NCBI RefSeq assembly: GCF_014696105.1
Contig: NZ_JACJPO010000012.1
Coordinates: 1 to 64,000 of the forward strand
Origin: Microcoleus sp. FACHB-1515
GTDB lineage: Bacteria > Cyanobacteriota > Cyanobacteriia > Elainellales > Elainellaceae
DNA: 64,000 nucleotides
Direction of reading: 5' to 3'
Of this stretch, positions 9,317 to 18,685 are shown piece by piece. Positions within the stretch are counted from its first letter, which is position 1; every line of letters begins with the position of its first letter. The position numbers were made by a program, and so were the translations under genes. A model generated the notes under the pieces. It saw only the letters and a list, made by a program, of their open reading frames with translations, did not search any database and was not told the DNA's origin.

Positions 9317-9424
9317 ATTTTTGGCTTTTTCTAGTCGTTTGGTGGGTTCAGATATGTTTGTTGAAAGCGAATTTCGATGCCAACTTCTTCGAGAAAATTA
9401 TCTGGAGAACTCGCAATTTTTCTA

Positions 9425-10450
9425 TCAGCGAATTCTTAGATATCCCGCTTTTTCCAGAAGGGATTGTCCTTCATCGGAGAGCAAGAAGTTTGCATAAGTC
9501 TCACCAACTTGCTGTTCAAGCTGACCGTTTTGCTTGATCACAACATAAAGCGTATTCTTTAGCTCACTCGGATATGCTCCGCTTGCAAAAGCGGCAAGAT
9601 TGACTTGATTCCTTTGAGAAAAACATTGAGGTGAAGAAATTAACGGCTCTTTGTATGGGGTAATTGTTTGATTGGGAGTAGTCGCGATCGCCAACACTTT
9701 GACCGTACATTGTGGCACGGCTAAGGGTGCAGCAACGACTGCAAAACTTCCGGGTGTTTCTGCAACTTTGCGAATTAATTCGAGTGGAGTTGTGAGGGTT
9801 TGAAGATTGCTGTTAGCAGTCGATCGCGCCTCGATCATGTCAGAATTCACATCGCGATCGAACTGCTGAATGGGTAGATCGGGACCGCCAATTTGCCGCC
9901 AGTTGGTGATTGAACCAGAGCGAATCGCATTGATTTGATCCAGTGTGATTGAGGAAACAGGCAGCGATGGATTAACAGCAACCACATCAAAACTACTAGC
10001 AACAGGAATAAGTTTTAGCTGAATTCCCTGGCTGGCGAGTGTTTGCAGCACTTCGTTGGAAGGCAGCCGAGACGCGAGAGAAAATGCGGTTTTCCCTTGC
10101 GTCAGCAGCTCAATTCCTGACTGTGTAGAAGGAGCAACGCCGTCTTGCTGCACATAGTTCAAGCGAAACTCAGGTCTTGCCTTTTGAATTTCGAGATCGA
10201 CAGTTCCACGAATCGTTGCCCAAGTCGTACTGCCGCCATAATTAAATGTCCCATTCGGCACATTTTGCACTTGTGAAAATCTTTCAACGGGGCTAGAAGG
10301 AGTATCGATCGAACTGGTTGCTTGCCGCGATTGTTGGGGCGCGATCGAGGAGGCAATCACATCTCTAAAAGACCAAACTGCCAAGCCAACAATGCCGAGC
10401 GTTGCAAAAAGCGATAGAAGCAATACGCGCATTTCCTTCTTGCCAGTCAT
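9425..10450 (-). CDS. PstS-like substrate-binding protein, membrane-anchored
   Basis: 341 residues with an N-terminal transmembrane or signal helix (LLLSLFATLGIVGLAVW). The body is a type-II periplasmic-binding fold of the phosphate-binding (PstS) superfamily: FNYGGSTTWA near residue 70, ITLDQINAIRSGSITNWRQI near 178, and a late FLLSDEGQSLLEKAGY typical of this family. No Pst permease genes are nearby, so it is an orphan. It may bind phosphate or another oxyanion, or act as a sensor; such domains are common in cyanobacterial signalling proteins. Confidence 0.8.
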   Translation of the reverse strand: MTGKKEMRVLLLSLFATLGIVGLAVWSFRDVIASSIAPQQSRQATSSIDTPSSPVERFSQVQNVPNGTFNYGGSTTWATIRGTVDLEIQKARPEFRLNYVQQDGVAPSTQSGIELLTQGKTAFSLASRLPSNEVLQTLASQGIQLKLIPVASSFDVVAVNPSLPVSSITLDQINAIRSGSITNWRQIGGPDLPIQQFDRDVNSDMIEARSTANSNLQTLTTPLELIRKVAETPGSFAVVAAPLAVPQCTVKVLAIATTPNQTITPYKEPLISSPQCFSQRNQVNLAAFASGAYPSELKNTLYVVIKQNGQLEQQVGETYANFLLSDEGQSLLEKAGYLRIR

Positions 10451-10646
10451 TGGAAATTCCTCTGCATCAACTTCAACATCGTTATTATGACTCAGAGCCT
10501 ATCTTCACCAAAGATTTACTCATTTTCTGAAGGCGATCGAAACAGGTTGAAGGCAAACTGATATTGCTCAGCAGCTTTGAGGGTGTACTGGCTGGTCGTT
10601 CAATCCCATCCGATCGCCGCCTCCGTCATTTGGTAAGATCGATCGC

Positions 10647-10871
10647 GTGTCATGGATAACCCTTAAAATCACGAATACGCACTGGGAAGCCGAGCTAATG
10701 CAGCAAATGCTAGCCGCTCATGACATTCCGGCGCGAGTGGTCAGTCAAGGCGTTCCTCACTTTGGCTGCGGTTCTGCGGCTTGTCTTCAGGTTTTAGCCA
10801 AAGACCAGTGGACAGCCCTTTTGCTGCTCAGCCCGATCGAGGAGGAAACCAGCCTCGACCGTGATCCGTAG
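10647..10871 (+). CDS. DUF2007-type small protein
   Basis: 74 residues starting at GTG 10647. The pattern W-x-A-E-L-M-Q-Q-M-L followed by [11 protein letters not shown] matches DUF2007, a small fold proposed to have PII-like regulatory roles. It lies 35 bases upstream of accD on the same strand and may be co-transcribed with it; a link to fatty-acid synthesis is only inference from position. Confidence 0.65.
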   Translation: MSWITLKITNTHWEAELMQQMLAAHDIPARVVSQGVPHFGCGSAACLQVLAKDQWTALLLLSPIEEETSLDRDP

Positions 10872-10906
10872 CGTTTTCAAAACAATCCCCCATCCCATTA
10901 ACCCCT

Positions 10907-11836
10907 ATGTCTCTGTTTGACTGGTTTGCAAATCGGCGGAAATCAGGTGCAGCGCAGGTCGATCGCCAAGAACGTGAAATTGCCGACGGACTGTGGAGCA
11001 AGTGCCAAGCTTGCAACGCCATGACCTACACCAAAGATTTGCGATCGAATCAGATGGTGTGTCCTGAATGTCAAAATCATGCCCGTGTGTTTAGCGATGA
11101 GCGGATTCGGCAACTGATTGACGCGAACACTTGGCGATCGCTCTCGGATGAACTGTGCCCGATCGATCCGCTGGGCTTTCGCGATCGGAAAGCGTATGTC
11201 GATCGCCTGCGCGACTTTCAGGAAAAAACCGGACTGACGGATGCCGTCCAAACCGGACTCGGCCAGCTTGACGGCTTGCCTGTTGCTTTGGGCGTGATGG
11301 ACTTCCGCTTTATGGGCGGCAGCATGGGGTCGGTGGTGGGCGAAAAGCTGACGCGATTGATCGAGCGGGCAACCTGGGAAAGACTACCTGTGCTGATTGT
11401 CTGTGCGTCTGGGGGAGCCAGAATGCAAGAAGGCATGTTGAGCCTGATGCAAATGGCGAAAATTTCCGGTGCGCTAGAGCGTCACCGCGAAGCCAGCCTG
11501 CTCTACATTCCAATTCTCACCAATCCGACAACCGGAGGCGTGACGGCGAGTTTTGCGATGCTGGGCGACATCATCATTGCTGAACCGCAGGCGACGATCG
11601 CATTTGCCGGACGGCGCGTCGTCGAACAAACCCTGCGCGAAAAGCTGCCCGACGACTTCCAAACGGCGGAATATCTGCTCAATCACGGCTTTGTCGATGC
11701 GATCGTGCCGCGCACCCAGCTTAAGCAAACCTTGGCGCAACTGATTCGCCTCCATCAGCCCTACGCGCCGACTTCACATCTTCATGTGACGGATTTGCCC
11801 TTGACGCACTCAATTCCCGAAGAATCAAGCCTGTAG
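10907..11836 (+). CDS. accD: Acetyl-CoA carboxylase carboxyltransferase subunit beta
   Basis: 309 residues. Catalyses, with AccA, transfer of the carboxyl group from biotin to acetyl-CoA, giving malonyl-CoA for fatty-acid synthesis. The N-terminal zinc ribbon is seen as CQACNAMTY then CPECQNH near residues 33-57, followed by the crotonase-like fold with [12 protein letters not shown] near 166 and [17 protein letters not shown] near 205. The ATG follows a purine-poor gap; DUF2007 lies just upstream. Confidence 0.96.
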   Translation: MSLFDWFANRRKSGAAQVDRQEREIADGLWSKCQACNAMTYTKDLRSNQMVCPECQNHARVFSDERIRQLIDANTWRSLSDELCPIDPLGFRDRKAYVDRLRDFQEKTGLTDAVQTGLGQLDGLPVALGVMDFRFMGGSMGSVVGEKLTRLIERATWERLPVLIVCASGGARMQEGMLSLMQMAKISGALERHREASLLYIPILTNPTTGGVTASFAMLGDIIIAEPQATIAFAGRRVVEQTLREKLPDDFQTAEYLLNHGFVDAIVPRTQLKQTLAQLIRLHQPYAPTSHLHVTDLPLTHSIPEESSL

Positions 11837-11883
11837 CGATCGCTAATTTGGTGCATCGCTTAACCCTCAATTCTTTAAGTGGT

Positions 11884-12387
11884 TCAAGTTGTCAAGCTGA
11901 CCAAACTGCTGCCGCCCAGTCGAGTATCAATGCGCTGCATGAGGTCGGCTGGAATGCTTGCGCGGTTTGAACTCCGTTCGATCGATTGCTCATTCCGAAA
12001 ATAAATTAAATGGCAATCAAACTGAAAGACATCAATGTAATAGCCAACCAAGCCTTGTGTGCTGCTCAGTAGTGCCAGCCAATCTAAAAAAGCGAAACCG
12101 ATGTTGAAGAAAGTGTCATCGTCTAATAAAACTCGAAAACACAGTTGATTGCGATCGAGCGAACTTCTATGAGTTTGGGCAGAATCTTCTTCCCCAGTGC
12201 GTGGATGATGATTCGCAATAATATTTCTCCACTCTTCACCAAATTCAATCTCAAAGAAAGGATGCTCGATCGCCGCATCAAAATCGTAATCTTGCGATCG
12301 CGTCAGATAGTTCAAAGTATCAACAATCTGCGGCGATAAATTCGGTTTTAGGTCATAAATTAAGGCAACTTCAAATGCTGTTCCCAT
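11884..12387 (-). CDS. Hypothetical protein downstream of sucCD
   Basis: 167 residues, family not recognised. Acidic and soluble, with HPFFEIEFGEEWRNI near 62 and a run of beta-like segments (CFRVLLDDDTFFNIGFAFLD, then YYIDVFQFDCHLIYF). Its ATG lies four bases below the sucD stop, so it is probably the last gene of the sucC-sucD transcript, though no functional link is evident. Confidence 0.6.
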   Translation of the reverse strand: MGTAFEVALIYDLKPNLSPQIVDTLNYLTRSQDYDFDAAIEHPFFEIEFGEEWRNIIANHHPRTGEEDSAQTHRSSLDRNQLCFRVLLDDDTFFNIGFAFLDWLALLSSTQGLVGYYIDVFQFDCHLIYFRNEQSIERSSNRASIPADLMQRIDTRLGGSSLVSLTT

Positions 12388-12391
12388 CAGA

Positions 12392-13321
12392 TTAAGCTTT
12401 CTCTAGCGATCGCTTCCCATTCAATGCTTTCTTGAGCAAATCGGGAATTTGCGAGGGGCGATCGGCAACCGGAATTTTCGCCTGCTTCATGGCGGCAATT
12501 TTGCGATCGAACGTGCCCAAATCCGCATCAAAATCGGTAATTTGCGTGGTGATCACGGCGCTAGAATGTCCCATCACTTGCCGTCGAGGGGCGGTGCGTC
12601 CGGCGATGTAGGCAATCACAGGCTTGTCGATCGCCTCAGTAATGTACTTTGCGGCTTGTTCTTCGCTGTCACCGCCGATTTCGCCCACCAGGACGATCGC
12701 CTCGGTGCGCGAATCTTGCTGGAGGTGGTTTAGCCAGTAGTCGTAGGACGAGCCGAGGATTCGATCGCCACCGATGCTGATGGCGATCGATTGGCCTAAG
12801 CCTGCCTGCGTCAGCGTCAGCGCGACTTCATAAATTAAAGTTCCGCTGCGGCTGATCAGCCCGATCGAACCGGGCTTGTAGAATTCGGCGGGATGAATGC
12901 CGAGCAGCAGTTCTCCCGGCACGATGATCCCTGGTGAACTGGAGCCGATCACGATTGTTCCGGTCGCTTCGGCTTTGCGGGTAATGCGTACCATGTCGAG
13001 CGGCGGAACACTTTCGGTCACGATCACAAGCTGACGAATGCCTGCCGCCATTGCTTCGAGTGCGGCATCAAGGACGAGATAGGGCTGGACGAGAATCACC
13101 GAGGTGTCGATCGCGCCCACTGATTCGCTACCTTGGGTCTGCGAAGCAACCGCCTGCTCGACCATATCAAAGACGGGAATGCCGCCGATCGTTTCGCCGC
13201 GATGTCCCGGACTGATTCCGGCTGCGATCGGGGTTCCGTAGTTCAGCATCAGCGGCACATAGCGCGATCCCATCGGCTCCATCATGCCCTGAATCAAAAT
13301 TTTGGAGGTGGTAAGGTTCAT
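12392..13321 (-). CDS. sucD: Succinate-CoA ligase alpha subunit-like protein
   Basis: 309 residues. SucD binds CoA and carries the phosphorylated histidine of succinyl-CoA synthetase. Seen: the CoA-binding fold with GISPGHRGETIGGIPVFD near 35-52, the segment IVIGSSSPGIIVPGE near 132, SRSGTLIYE, and the catalytic-His context QVMGHSSAVI near 255. The canonical sequence after the histidine is GHAGA followed by a GG-x-GTA loop; here it is GHSSA followed by TTQITDFDADLGTFDRK, a clear divergence that may change nucleotide or substrate choice. It follows sucC by five bases on the same strand. Confidence 0.85.
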   Translation of the reverse strand: MNLTTSKILIQGMMEPMGSRYVPLMLNYGTPIAAGISPGHRGETIGGIPVFDMVEQAVASQTQGSESVGAIDTSVILVQPYLVLDAALEAMAAGIRQLVIVTESVPPLDMVRITRKAEATGTIVIGSSSPGIIVPGELLLGIHPAEFYKPGSIGLISRSGTLIYEVALTLTQAGLGQSIAISIGGDRILGSSYDYWLNHLQQDSRTEAIVLVGEIGGDSEEQAAKYITEAIDKPVIAYIAGRTAPRRQVMGHSSAVITTQITDFDADLGTFDRKIAAMKQAKIPVADRPSQIPDLLKKALNGKRSLEKA

Positions 13322-13326
13322 GACGG

Positions 13327-14472
13327 CTAGGCGAGCTTTGATTTGCTTAAGGAGACGACTTTGGCGATCGCATCATCCAAATGATTCAGCGTCGGCACTT
13401 CGATCGCCATCAGCATTTCCTGAGCCGAGGCGAATTCGTTGCCGACCAAGCGCACGATGATTTGCGGAGCGCGATGATTGTAGGGTTGACGCTGAAGGTA
13501 GCTGGCGATCGCGTTGGCAATGTCAAGGGCGGAAACGATGCTGCTGAGCAAATTCACCAAAATCACCTTCACGCCTTTCGCCTGCCTGAGCAGTTCAAGC
13601 CCCTGTTCGATCTGGATCTGAAGCTGTTCGGGTGACAGTCCGTAGCGGCCTTCGCGTCCCAGATTGACAAATCCTGCGGGTTTGCCTCCTGCTTTGTGAA
13701 GCAGATCGAGCGTTGCCATTGTCAGCCCTGCGCCGTTGCACAATACGCCGATATTGCCTTCCAGCGAAATGAAGTTGAGGATCGATCGCAGACTGGCGGG
13801 CGATCGCGTCGGCAGTTGGGCTTGCAGCGCGGACAGGTCGGGATGGCGACCCAAGGCTTCATCGTTGACCGTAACTTTGCCATCCAGCGCCATCACGTCG
13901 CCCGATCGACTCACACCGAGCGGATTGATTTCGATCAGGTCGAGGTCTTTGGCAACAAACAGGCGATACATCTTTTCGACGATCGCGCTGACCGACTGAA
14001 TCAGTTCGCCTGACAAATTCATCTTCAAAGCCAAGCGACGGGCGTAGAACGACGAAAATTCCTGATCGACCTGCACCTGCTGTAGCTGCTGCATGGTCAA
14101 GTCGGTTTCGCTGCCGCCCGCGATCGATCCCAGCAAAAGCGGACAGCGCGTCGTGCGATCGAGCAGAACGGCGAGATAAAGCTCTTGCTGGGCGTCGTAT
14201 TTGGCTTCGGCCAGCAGCACTTCGGGATATTGCCCCATGATCGGCAGATTGAAGATTGCTTGAGCGGCGGCGATCGCATCGATCGTGTTGGCGACGAACT
14301 TGACGCCGCCCGCTTTGCCACGTCCTCCGGTATAGACCTGCGATTTCAGCACGACCGGATAGGGAATTTTCAAGCCTTTGAGGTCGCGGCAGTGGTCAAT
14401 TCGCTGTGAGGGCAAAACCGGAATGCCCATTTCGCGAAACAGCGCTTTGGCCTGATACTCTAGCAAGTCCAT
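13327..14472 (-). CDS. sucC: Succinate-CoA ligase beta subunit (ATP-grasp)
   Basis: 381 residues, close to the usual 385-390. ATP-grasp subunit that binds nucleotide and succinate. It starts MDLLEYQAKALFREMGIPVL, typical of SucC. Also visible are VLKSQVYTGGRGKAGGVK near 41, EINPLGVSRSGDVMALDGKV near 180-199, and GNIGVLCNGAGLTMATLDL near 239-257. Forms a complex with SucD immediately downstream. In cyanobacteria this enzyme closes the oxidative branch of the TCA cycle; whether this divergent pair uses succinate is inference. Confidence 0.87.
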   Translation of the reverse strand: MDLLEYQAKALFREMGIPVLPSQRIDHCRDLKGLKIPYPVVLKSQVYTGGRGKAGGVKFVANTIDAIAAAQAIFNLPIMGQYPEVLLAEAKYDAQQELYLAVLLDRTTRCPLLLGSIAGGSETDLTMQQLQQVQVDQEFSSFYARRLALKMNLSGELIQSVSAIVEKMYRLFVAKDLDLIEINPLGVSRSGDVMALDGKVTVNDEALGRHPDLSALQAQLPTRSPASLRSILNFISLEGNIGVLCNGAGLTMATLDLLHKAGGKPAGFVNLGREGRYGLSPEQLQIQIEQGLELLRQAKGVKVILVNLLSSIVSALDIANAIASYLQRQPYNHRAPQIIVRLVGNEFASAQEMLMAIEVPTLNHLDDAIAKVVSLSKSKLA

Positions 14473-14613
14473 TTCATCTGCCGCCTACTCGTGTGTGCCC
14501 GCGATTCCCTGAACTTCCATGATGAAGCGATTCCGCAGAAGCGTCTACTGATAAAATTTCGGAGAGCGAAAATTCGGCGGCAGTGGCTTTAGCGATCCGG
14601 CAGCACTTCCGCA

Positions 14614-15567
14614 TCAGTTTTGCTCGGTTGTGATGTGGGATCGATCGCCTTCATGTGATTGATTCGACAGTTCCCGCGCCTGCCACTCTTTTGCCACCAA
14701 ATTGATGCCGTAGAAGCGCTGCCAGAAGCGATCGGTAAACCACGTCGGCAACACCTTGGTCATCAGAAATAAAAGAATCGTGCCGCCCGTTGCCGCCACG
14801 TAGCGCGGACGCGGACGGCGATCGCTCAACGCTTGAATAATCACATCGGCCACCCGTTCGCAACTCCAAGCGCGGCTGTTGACCTGGCGATCGAGATGCT
14901 CCAGTTTCGCAAAAGCGGGACGATACGGCGTATTGAGGGGGTCGGTAATTGCTTCTGCCACTGCCTGATTGACGACCGAGAAAAATTCTGTTTGCACTGG
15001 TCCCGGTTCCACCACGCTGACGCGAATTTTGAACGGCTCTAGCTCCATCCGCAGCACGTCGCCCAAACTTTCGAGCGCGAATTTGGACGCGCTGTACATG
15101 CCGCCAAACGGAAACGCCATGCGTCCGCCCAAAGAGCTAATCAAGATGATGCGTCCGCCGCCCTGCGATCGCATCGTCGGGATCAAGGCGCGAATCAGCG
15201 TCAGGGGGCCAAACACGTTCACCTTGAATTGCCGCTCGGTTGCCTCAGCGGGGATCAGTTCCACTGGCCCCATCTGTCCGTATCCGGCATTGCTGACGAT
15301 CGCATCAACTCGGCCAAACTGCGCGATCGCTTTTGCGGCCAACGCCTGCACCTGCTCGGTCTGCGTCATGTCGGTGGGAACGACTAGCACTTCGGCTCCG
15401 GCTTTGCGGCAGTCGGCGGCAATTGCTTCGAGTCGATCGAAGCTCCGCGCTGCCAAAATCAAGCGAATGCCCGTGAAACGATTCGCCAGTCGCCGTGCCA
15501 AACCTGCACCGATGCCGTAAGATGCTCCGGTAATTAAAATGACTTGTTCTGCGATCCCCTGCGCCAT
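14614..15567 (-). CDS. Short-chain dehydrogenase/reductase (SDR)
   Basis: About 317 residues from the ATG at 15567 (an ATG nine bases further upstream is possible). Classical SDR: TGASYGIGAGLARRL cofactor motif near residue 14, NAGYG near 93, catalytic Ser in LISSLGG and YSASK near 155. C-terminal extension with a hydrophobic stretch (VAATGGTILLFLMTKVLPTW) suggests membrane association. This pattern resembles the YqjQ/DltE-type SDR group. Substrate unknown. Confidence 0.88.
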   Translation of the reverse strand: MAQGIAEQVILITGASYGIGAGLARRLANRFTGIRLILAARSFDRLEAIAADCRKAGAEVLVVPTDMTQTEQVQALAAKAIAQFGRVDAIVSNAGYGQMGPVELIPAEATERQFKVNVFGPLTLIRALIPTMRSQGGGRIILISSLGGRMAFPFGGMYSASKFALESLGDVLRMELEPFKIRVSVVEPGPVQTEFFSVVNQAVAEAITDPLNTPYRPAFAKLEHLDRQVNSRAWSCERVADVIIQALSDRRPRPRYVAATGGTILLFLMTKVLPTWFTDRFWQRFYGINLVAKEWQARELSNQSHEGDRSHITTEQN

Positions 15568-15641
15568 AAAAATCAATCCGCTCGTATCAGAATTTCTCTA
15601 CGCTCAATATAGAATTGCGCTTCGGGGATCGACACGCTTTC

Positions 15642-16277
15642 ATGACCAACTGTTACATCTATCTGCACGGATTCGCCTCTAGTCCGCGATCGACCAAAGC
15701 GCAAGCGTTCGTTGACAGGTTTCGAGCGATCGATCTTCCCCTGCTGATCCCCGACCTCAATCAGCCCAGCTTCACCGACCTGACGCTGACGCGCCAAATT
15801 CAGCAAACGCAAATCCTGTTTCCGCCATCCCAGCCCGTAACGCTGATCGGGTCGAGCTTTGGCGGACTGACGGCGGCATGGCTCGCTCAGCAGCAAATGC
15901 AGGTCGATCGAATCGTTTTGCTTGCGCCCGCTTTCGGATTTCTAAGGCATTGGCTGCCACGTCTGGGATCGCAAACCGTTCAGGAGTGGCGATCGATCGG
16001 AACACTTTCGGTTTACCACTACGGCGAACAGCAGCAGATTCCCTTAAGCTACAAATTCGTTGAAGATGCCAGCCAGTACGACGAAAGCCAGCTTCAGCGA
16101 TCGATCCCCACGTTGATTTTGCATGGCCGCAATGATGATGTGATCCCTGTGCAGGCAAGCCGCGATTTTGCGATCGATCGATCGTGGGTCAAACTGATTG
16201 AACTCGACAGCGATCACGCGCTAACTGATGTGATGCCGCAAATTTGGCAGGAAGTTTCCGCGTTTTGCAGCCTGTAA
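15642..16277 (+). CDS. YqiA/YcfP-type alpha/beta-hydrolase
   Basis: 211 residues from the ATG at 15642. Seen: YLHGFASSPRSTKAQ near residue 6, the nucleophile elbow LIGSSFGGLTAAW near 78 and catalytic ILHGRNDDVIP near 168 with a late DSDHALTD His. This matches the UPF0227/YqiA esterase family, small cytosolic hydrolases with short acyl-ester activity. It stands alone; the next gene is convergent. Confidence 0.87.
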   Translation: MTNCYIYLHGFASSPRSTKAQAFVDRFRAIDLPLLIPDLNQPSFTDLTLTRQIQQTQILFPPSQPVTLIGSSFGGLTAAWLAQQQMQVDRIVLLAPAFGFLRHWLPRLGSQTVQEWRSIGTLSVYHYGEQQQIPLSYKFVEDASQYDESQLQRSIPTLILHGRNDDVIPVQASRDFAIDRSWVKLIELDSDHALTDVMPQIWQEVSAFCSL

Positions 16278-16286
16278 GCCAGTTCT

Positions 16287-17033
16287 TCACTCTGGCAGCG
16301 GGATCACGTTAATTCGACCCTGACAGGCAATCTTTTCAGGATCGATCGCCAGTTGCGCTAGCTGTACATCTGCGCCAAGATCGATCGTCCAGCCATCCAA
16401 TTCTCGAAGCGGCAAACCGCGCTTTGCCTGAGCATGAGGCAACCACTGCGGCTGATCAAGCTGTAGCTGATGCCCATCTGTGACTTTTAATCCTGTCCGA
16501 ATCGCGATCTCGGTTGGCGTTCCGCTCACAGAAATCAGATTTGCGCTGAGCGTAACCTGTCCTGCGCCAAGCTGAATTCGTAGCTGATCGAAGTTGAGAT
16601 TATCAGCAGGTGCGTCGAGTAAATCCGCATCGCCCGATCGCAACAGCGTCACCAGAAATTCGCTGACGGCTTGAGCGAGGAGGGGCGATCGCAATGATGC
16701 ATTCAAATCCGCCTCGGTAATCATCGCTTCTCCGACAACGGGCACAACTTCCAGCAGTCGCAGCGGCTTTCCTCGCACAACTTGCCGCAAATTCACGCGA
16801 ATATTCGTGCCGCTCAGCCGAATCTGACTGAGATGTAAACCTTGATAGACGGCGTTTTCTGCCGCTACATTCACCTGCGGAACATAGCCGCCGAGCAATT
16901 GTCGATCGCCTCCTGCAATTTGCAACTCCAGCTTGTCGATTTGCTGAACTTGCGATCGCAGCCATAGCCGCAAAGCCGGAGTCAACACGCTGCCGAGAAT
17001 GCGGCTGGATTTGGTGGAAGGAGAATCTGTCAT
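16287..17033 (-). CDS. DUF2993 (LmeA-like) protein
   Basis: 248 residues from the ATG at 17033 (17057 is also possible). The DUF2993 pattern is visible: repeated short beta strands such as LELQIAGGDRQLLGGYVPQV and the central LRIQLGAGQVTLSANLISV. The family includes LmeA, a phospholipid-binding protein of mycobacterial lipomannan synthesis; in cyanobacteria its role is not established. No signal peptide is obvious. Confidence 0.75.
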   Translation of the reverse strand: MTDSPSTKSSRILGSVLTPALRLWLRSQVQQIDKLELQIAGGDRQLLGGYVPQVNVAAENAVYQGLHLSQIRLSGTNIRVNLRQVVRGKPLRLLEVVPVVGEAMITEADLNASLRSPLLAQAVSEFLVTLLRSGDADLLDAPADNLNFDQLRIQLGAGQVTLSANLISVSGTPTEIAIRTGLKVTDGHQLQLDQPQWLPHAQAKRGLPLRELDGWTIDLGADVQLAQLAIDPEKIACQGRINVIPLPE

Positions 17034-17312
17034 TGCCCAACGCAGATGAATGAGCAAATCATGACATACCGCGATCCCCGCTTGATCCCCGAACTGCTAA
17101 AATGTCATGTTTTCCTGACATTGCGATCCCCGCAAACCTAGCAAAATCGTCAAACTGGCGCAAAATCAATATTTTTGTCTTCTTGACCATTTTGTAAAGT
17201 TTCTGCAAGAGTATGTCTATCGAGCTGATCCCCGTGCTCCCGAAAAGATTCTGCTCTCACATTGCGATCGCCGCGATCGCGTTTTGAAGGTTCCATCCTG
17301 GAGGTCTCAACC

Positions 17313-18569
17313 ATGACCAAAGAACGTCCACCCCTAGAGGAAATGACGCTGAGGCAACTCCGCCGAGTCGCCAGCGAATGCGGCATCTCGCGCTATAGCC
17401 GAATGCGAAAAGATCAACTGCTTAGCTCGATTCAAGAAGTCCAGCGCACCCAGTTTTCGCCCGTCCCATCCCACAGCCCAGAGGTACAGCAAGAAGTGGA
17501 AGCCACAAAATTCGAGGTTGGTCAGTCCGAAGCGATCGCCCCGCCAGTCATGGCTTCTGAGCCAGTCATGGCAATGCTTGCGACCGTTGATGAAGACTTG
17601 GGCGAACTGCCAGAAGGCTATGGCGAAAGCCGCATTGTGCTGATGCCCCGCGATCCGCAATGGGCATATGCCTACTGGGACGTGACCAACGACCACAAAG
17701 AAGATTTGCGTCGGCAAGGCGGCTATCGTTTGGCCTTGCGCTTCTACGACGTGACCGACATCGACTTTGGCTACCAAACGCCGCACAGCGTTCAGCAGTA
17801 TGAATGCGACGAAATGGCGCGGGAATGGTATCTGCCGATTCCGGTGAGCGATCGCGACTATGCCGCAGAAATTGGCTACATCTGCGGCGATGGTCGCTGG
17901 CTGATCTTGGCGCGATCGGCTCCGGTTCGCATTCCGCCCGTCTATCCCTCCGACTGGATCGAAGACACCTTCATCACAGTGGCATGGGAAGAATCGCTCG
18001 AAGGCAAAAAGTTTGTCGAACTTGTGCCGCCGAGCCGCCGCATGGCAGCAATGGCCGCAGGCAACGGTACGCGCACAGGCAACGCCATCTACGACGAAAT
18101 CTTTGGCATGGCCGAATCGATCGAGGCGCAGCGCATCGCGGGATCGCTCTACGGTTCGATGCAGCAAGTTCCCCAGCAGGCGATTAGCTCGTTTGTCTTC
18201 CCCTCTGGCGTTGGCGGCTGGGCAATGCCGACCGCTTCCGGCATGGGCATGTCGGGCGTGGGCTTCTCCGCTTCGATGCCGCCAATCCGTCCGCGCCAGT
18301 TTTGGCTGGTGGCTGACGCTGAACTGATTGTTTATGGGGCAACGGAACCGGATGCGACCGTGACGATCGGCGGACGACCAATCAAGCTCAACCCCGACGG
18401 CACGTTCCGCTTCCAAATGTCGTTCCAAGACGGCCTGATCGACTATCCGATCATGGCCGTTGCCGCCGATGGCGAGCAAACGCGATCGATTCACATGAAG
18501 TTCAATCGTGAAACGCCAGAGCGCAACACCAACACCAAAGCTGAAGCCGTCACCGAATGGCTGGCCTAA
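17313..18569 (+). CDS. DUF4912 protein with N-terminal Rho_N-like domain
   Basis: 418 residues from the ATG at 17313, which has GGAGG ten bases upstream. The first 45 residues (EMTLRQLRRVASECGISRYS then RMRKDQLLSSI) are a Rho-N/SAP-like nucleic-acid-binding helix pair. The central region has the DUF4912 signature RIVLMPRDPQWAYAYWDVTN near 112-131. The C-terminal part is Gly/Met/Pro-rich linker, then a beta-rich segment (LVADAELIVYGATEPDATVT). Function is unknown; nucleic-acid binding is inferred from the N-terminal domain. Confidence 0.85.
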   Translation: MTKERPPLEEMTLRQLRRVASECGISRYSRMRKDQLLSSIQEVQRTQFSPVPSHSPEVQQEVEATKFEVGQSEAIAPPVMASEPVMAMLATVDEDLGELPEGYGESRIVLMPRDPQWAYAYWDVTNDHKEDLRRQGGYRLALRFYDVTDIDFGYQTPHSVQQYECDEMAREWYLPIPVSDRDYAAEIGYICGDGRWLILARSAPVRIPPVYPSDWIEDTFITVAWEESLEGKKFVELVPPSRRMAAMAAGNGTRTGNAIYDEIFGMAESIEAQRIAGSLYGSMQQVPQQAISSFVFPSGVGGWAMPTASGMGMSGVGFSASMPPIRPRQFWLVADAELIVYGATEPDATVTIGGRPIKLNPDGTFRFQMSFQDGLIDYPIMAVAADGEQTRSIHMKFNRETPERNTNTKAEAVTEWLA

Positions 18570-18608
18570 CCTGCTGGTTCACTTCACACACTGGATAGGG
18601 TAAAGCTT

Positions 18609-18636
18609 CCCCCGACTGACCATCGGGGGATTTTTG
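18609..18636 (+). terminator. Rho-independent terminator after DUF4912 gene
   Basis: CCCCCGA at 18609-18615 pairs with TCGGGGG at 18623-18629 across a seven-base loop, followed by ATTTTTG. It sits 40 bases after the stop of the DUF4912 gene. Confidence 0.8.
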
Positions 18637-18685
18637 TCGGGGATCGATCGTGTTAGGTTCAGGTAAAACTCTCAGCGATAACGCC

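Noticed and set aside
17334-18494. 386-codon minus-strand ORF in the DUF4912 gene
   Set aside because: Antisense open frame only; the plus strand carries recognisable Rho_N-like and DUF4912 segments and a terminator.
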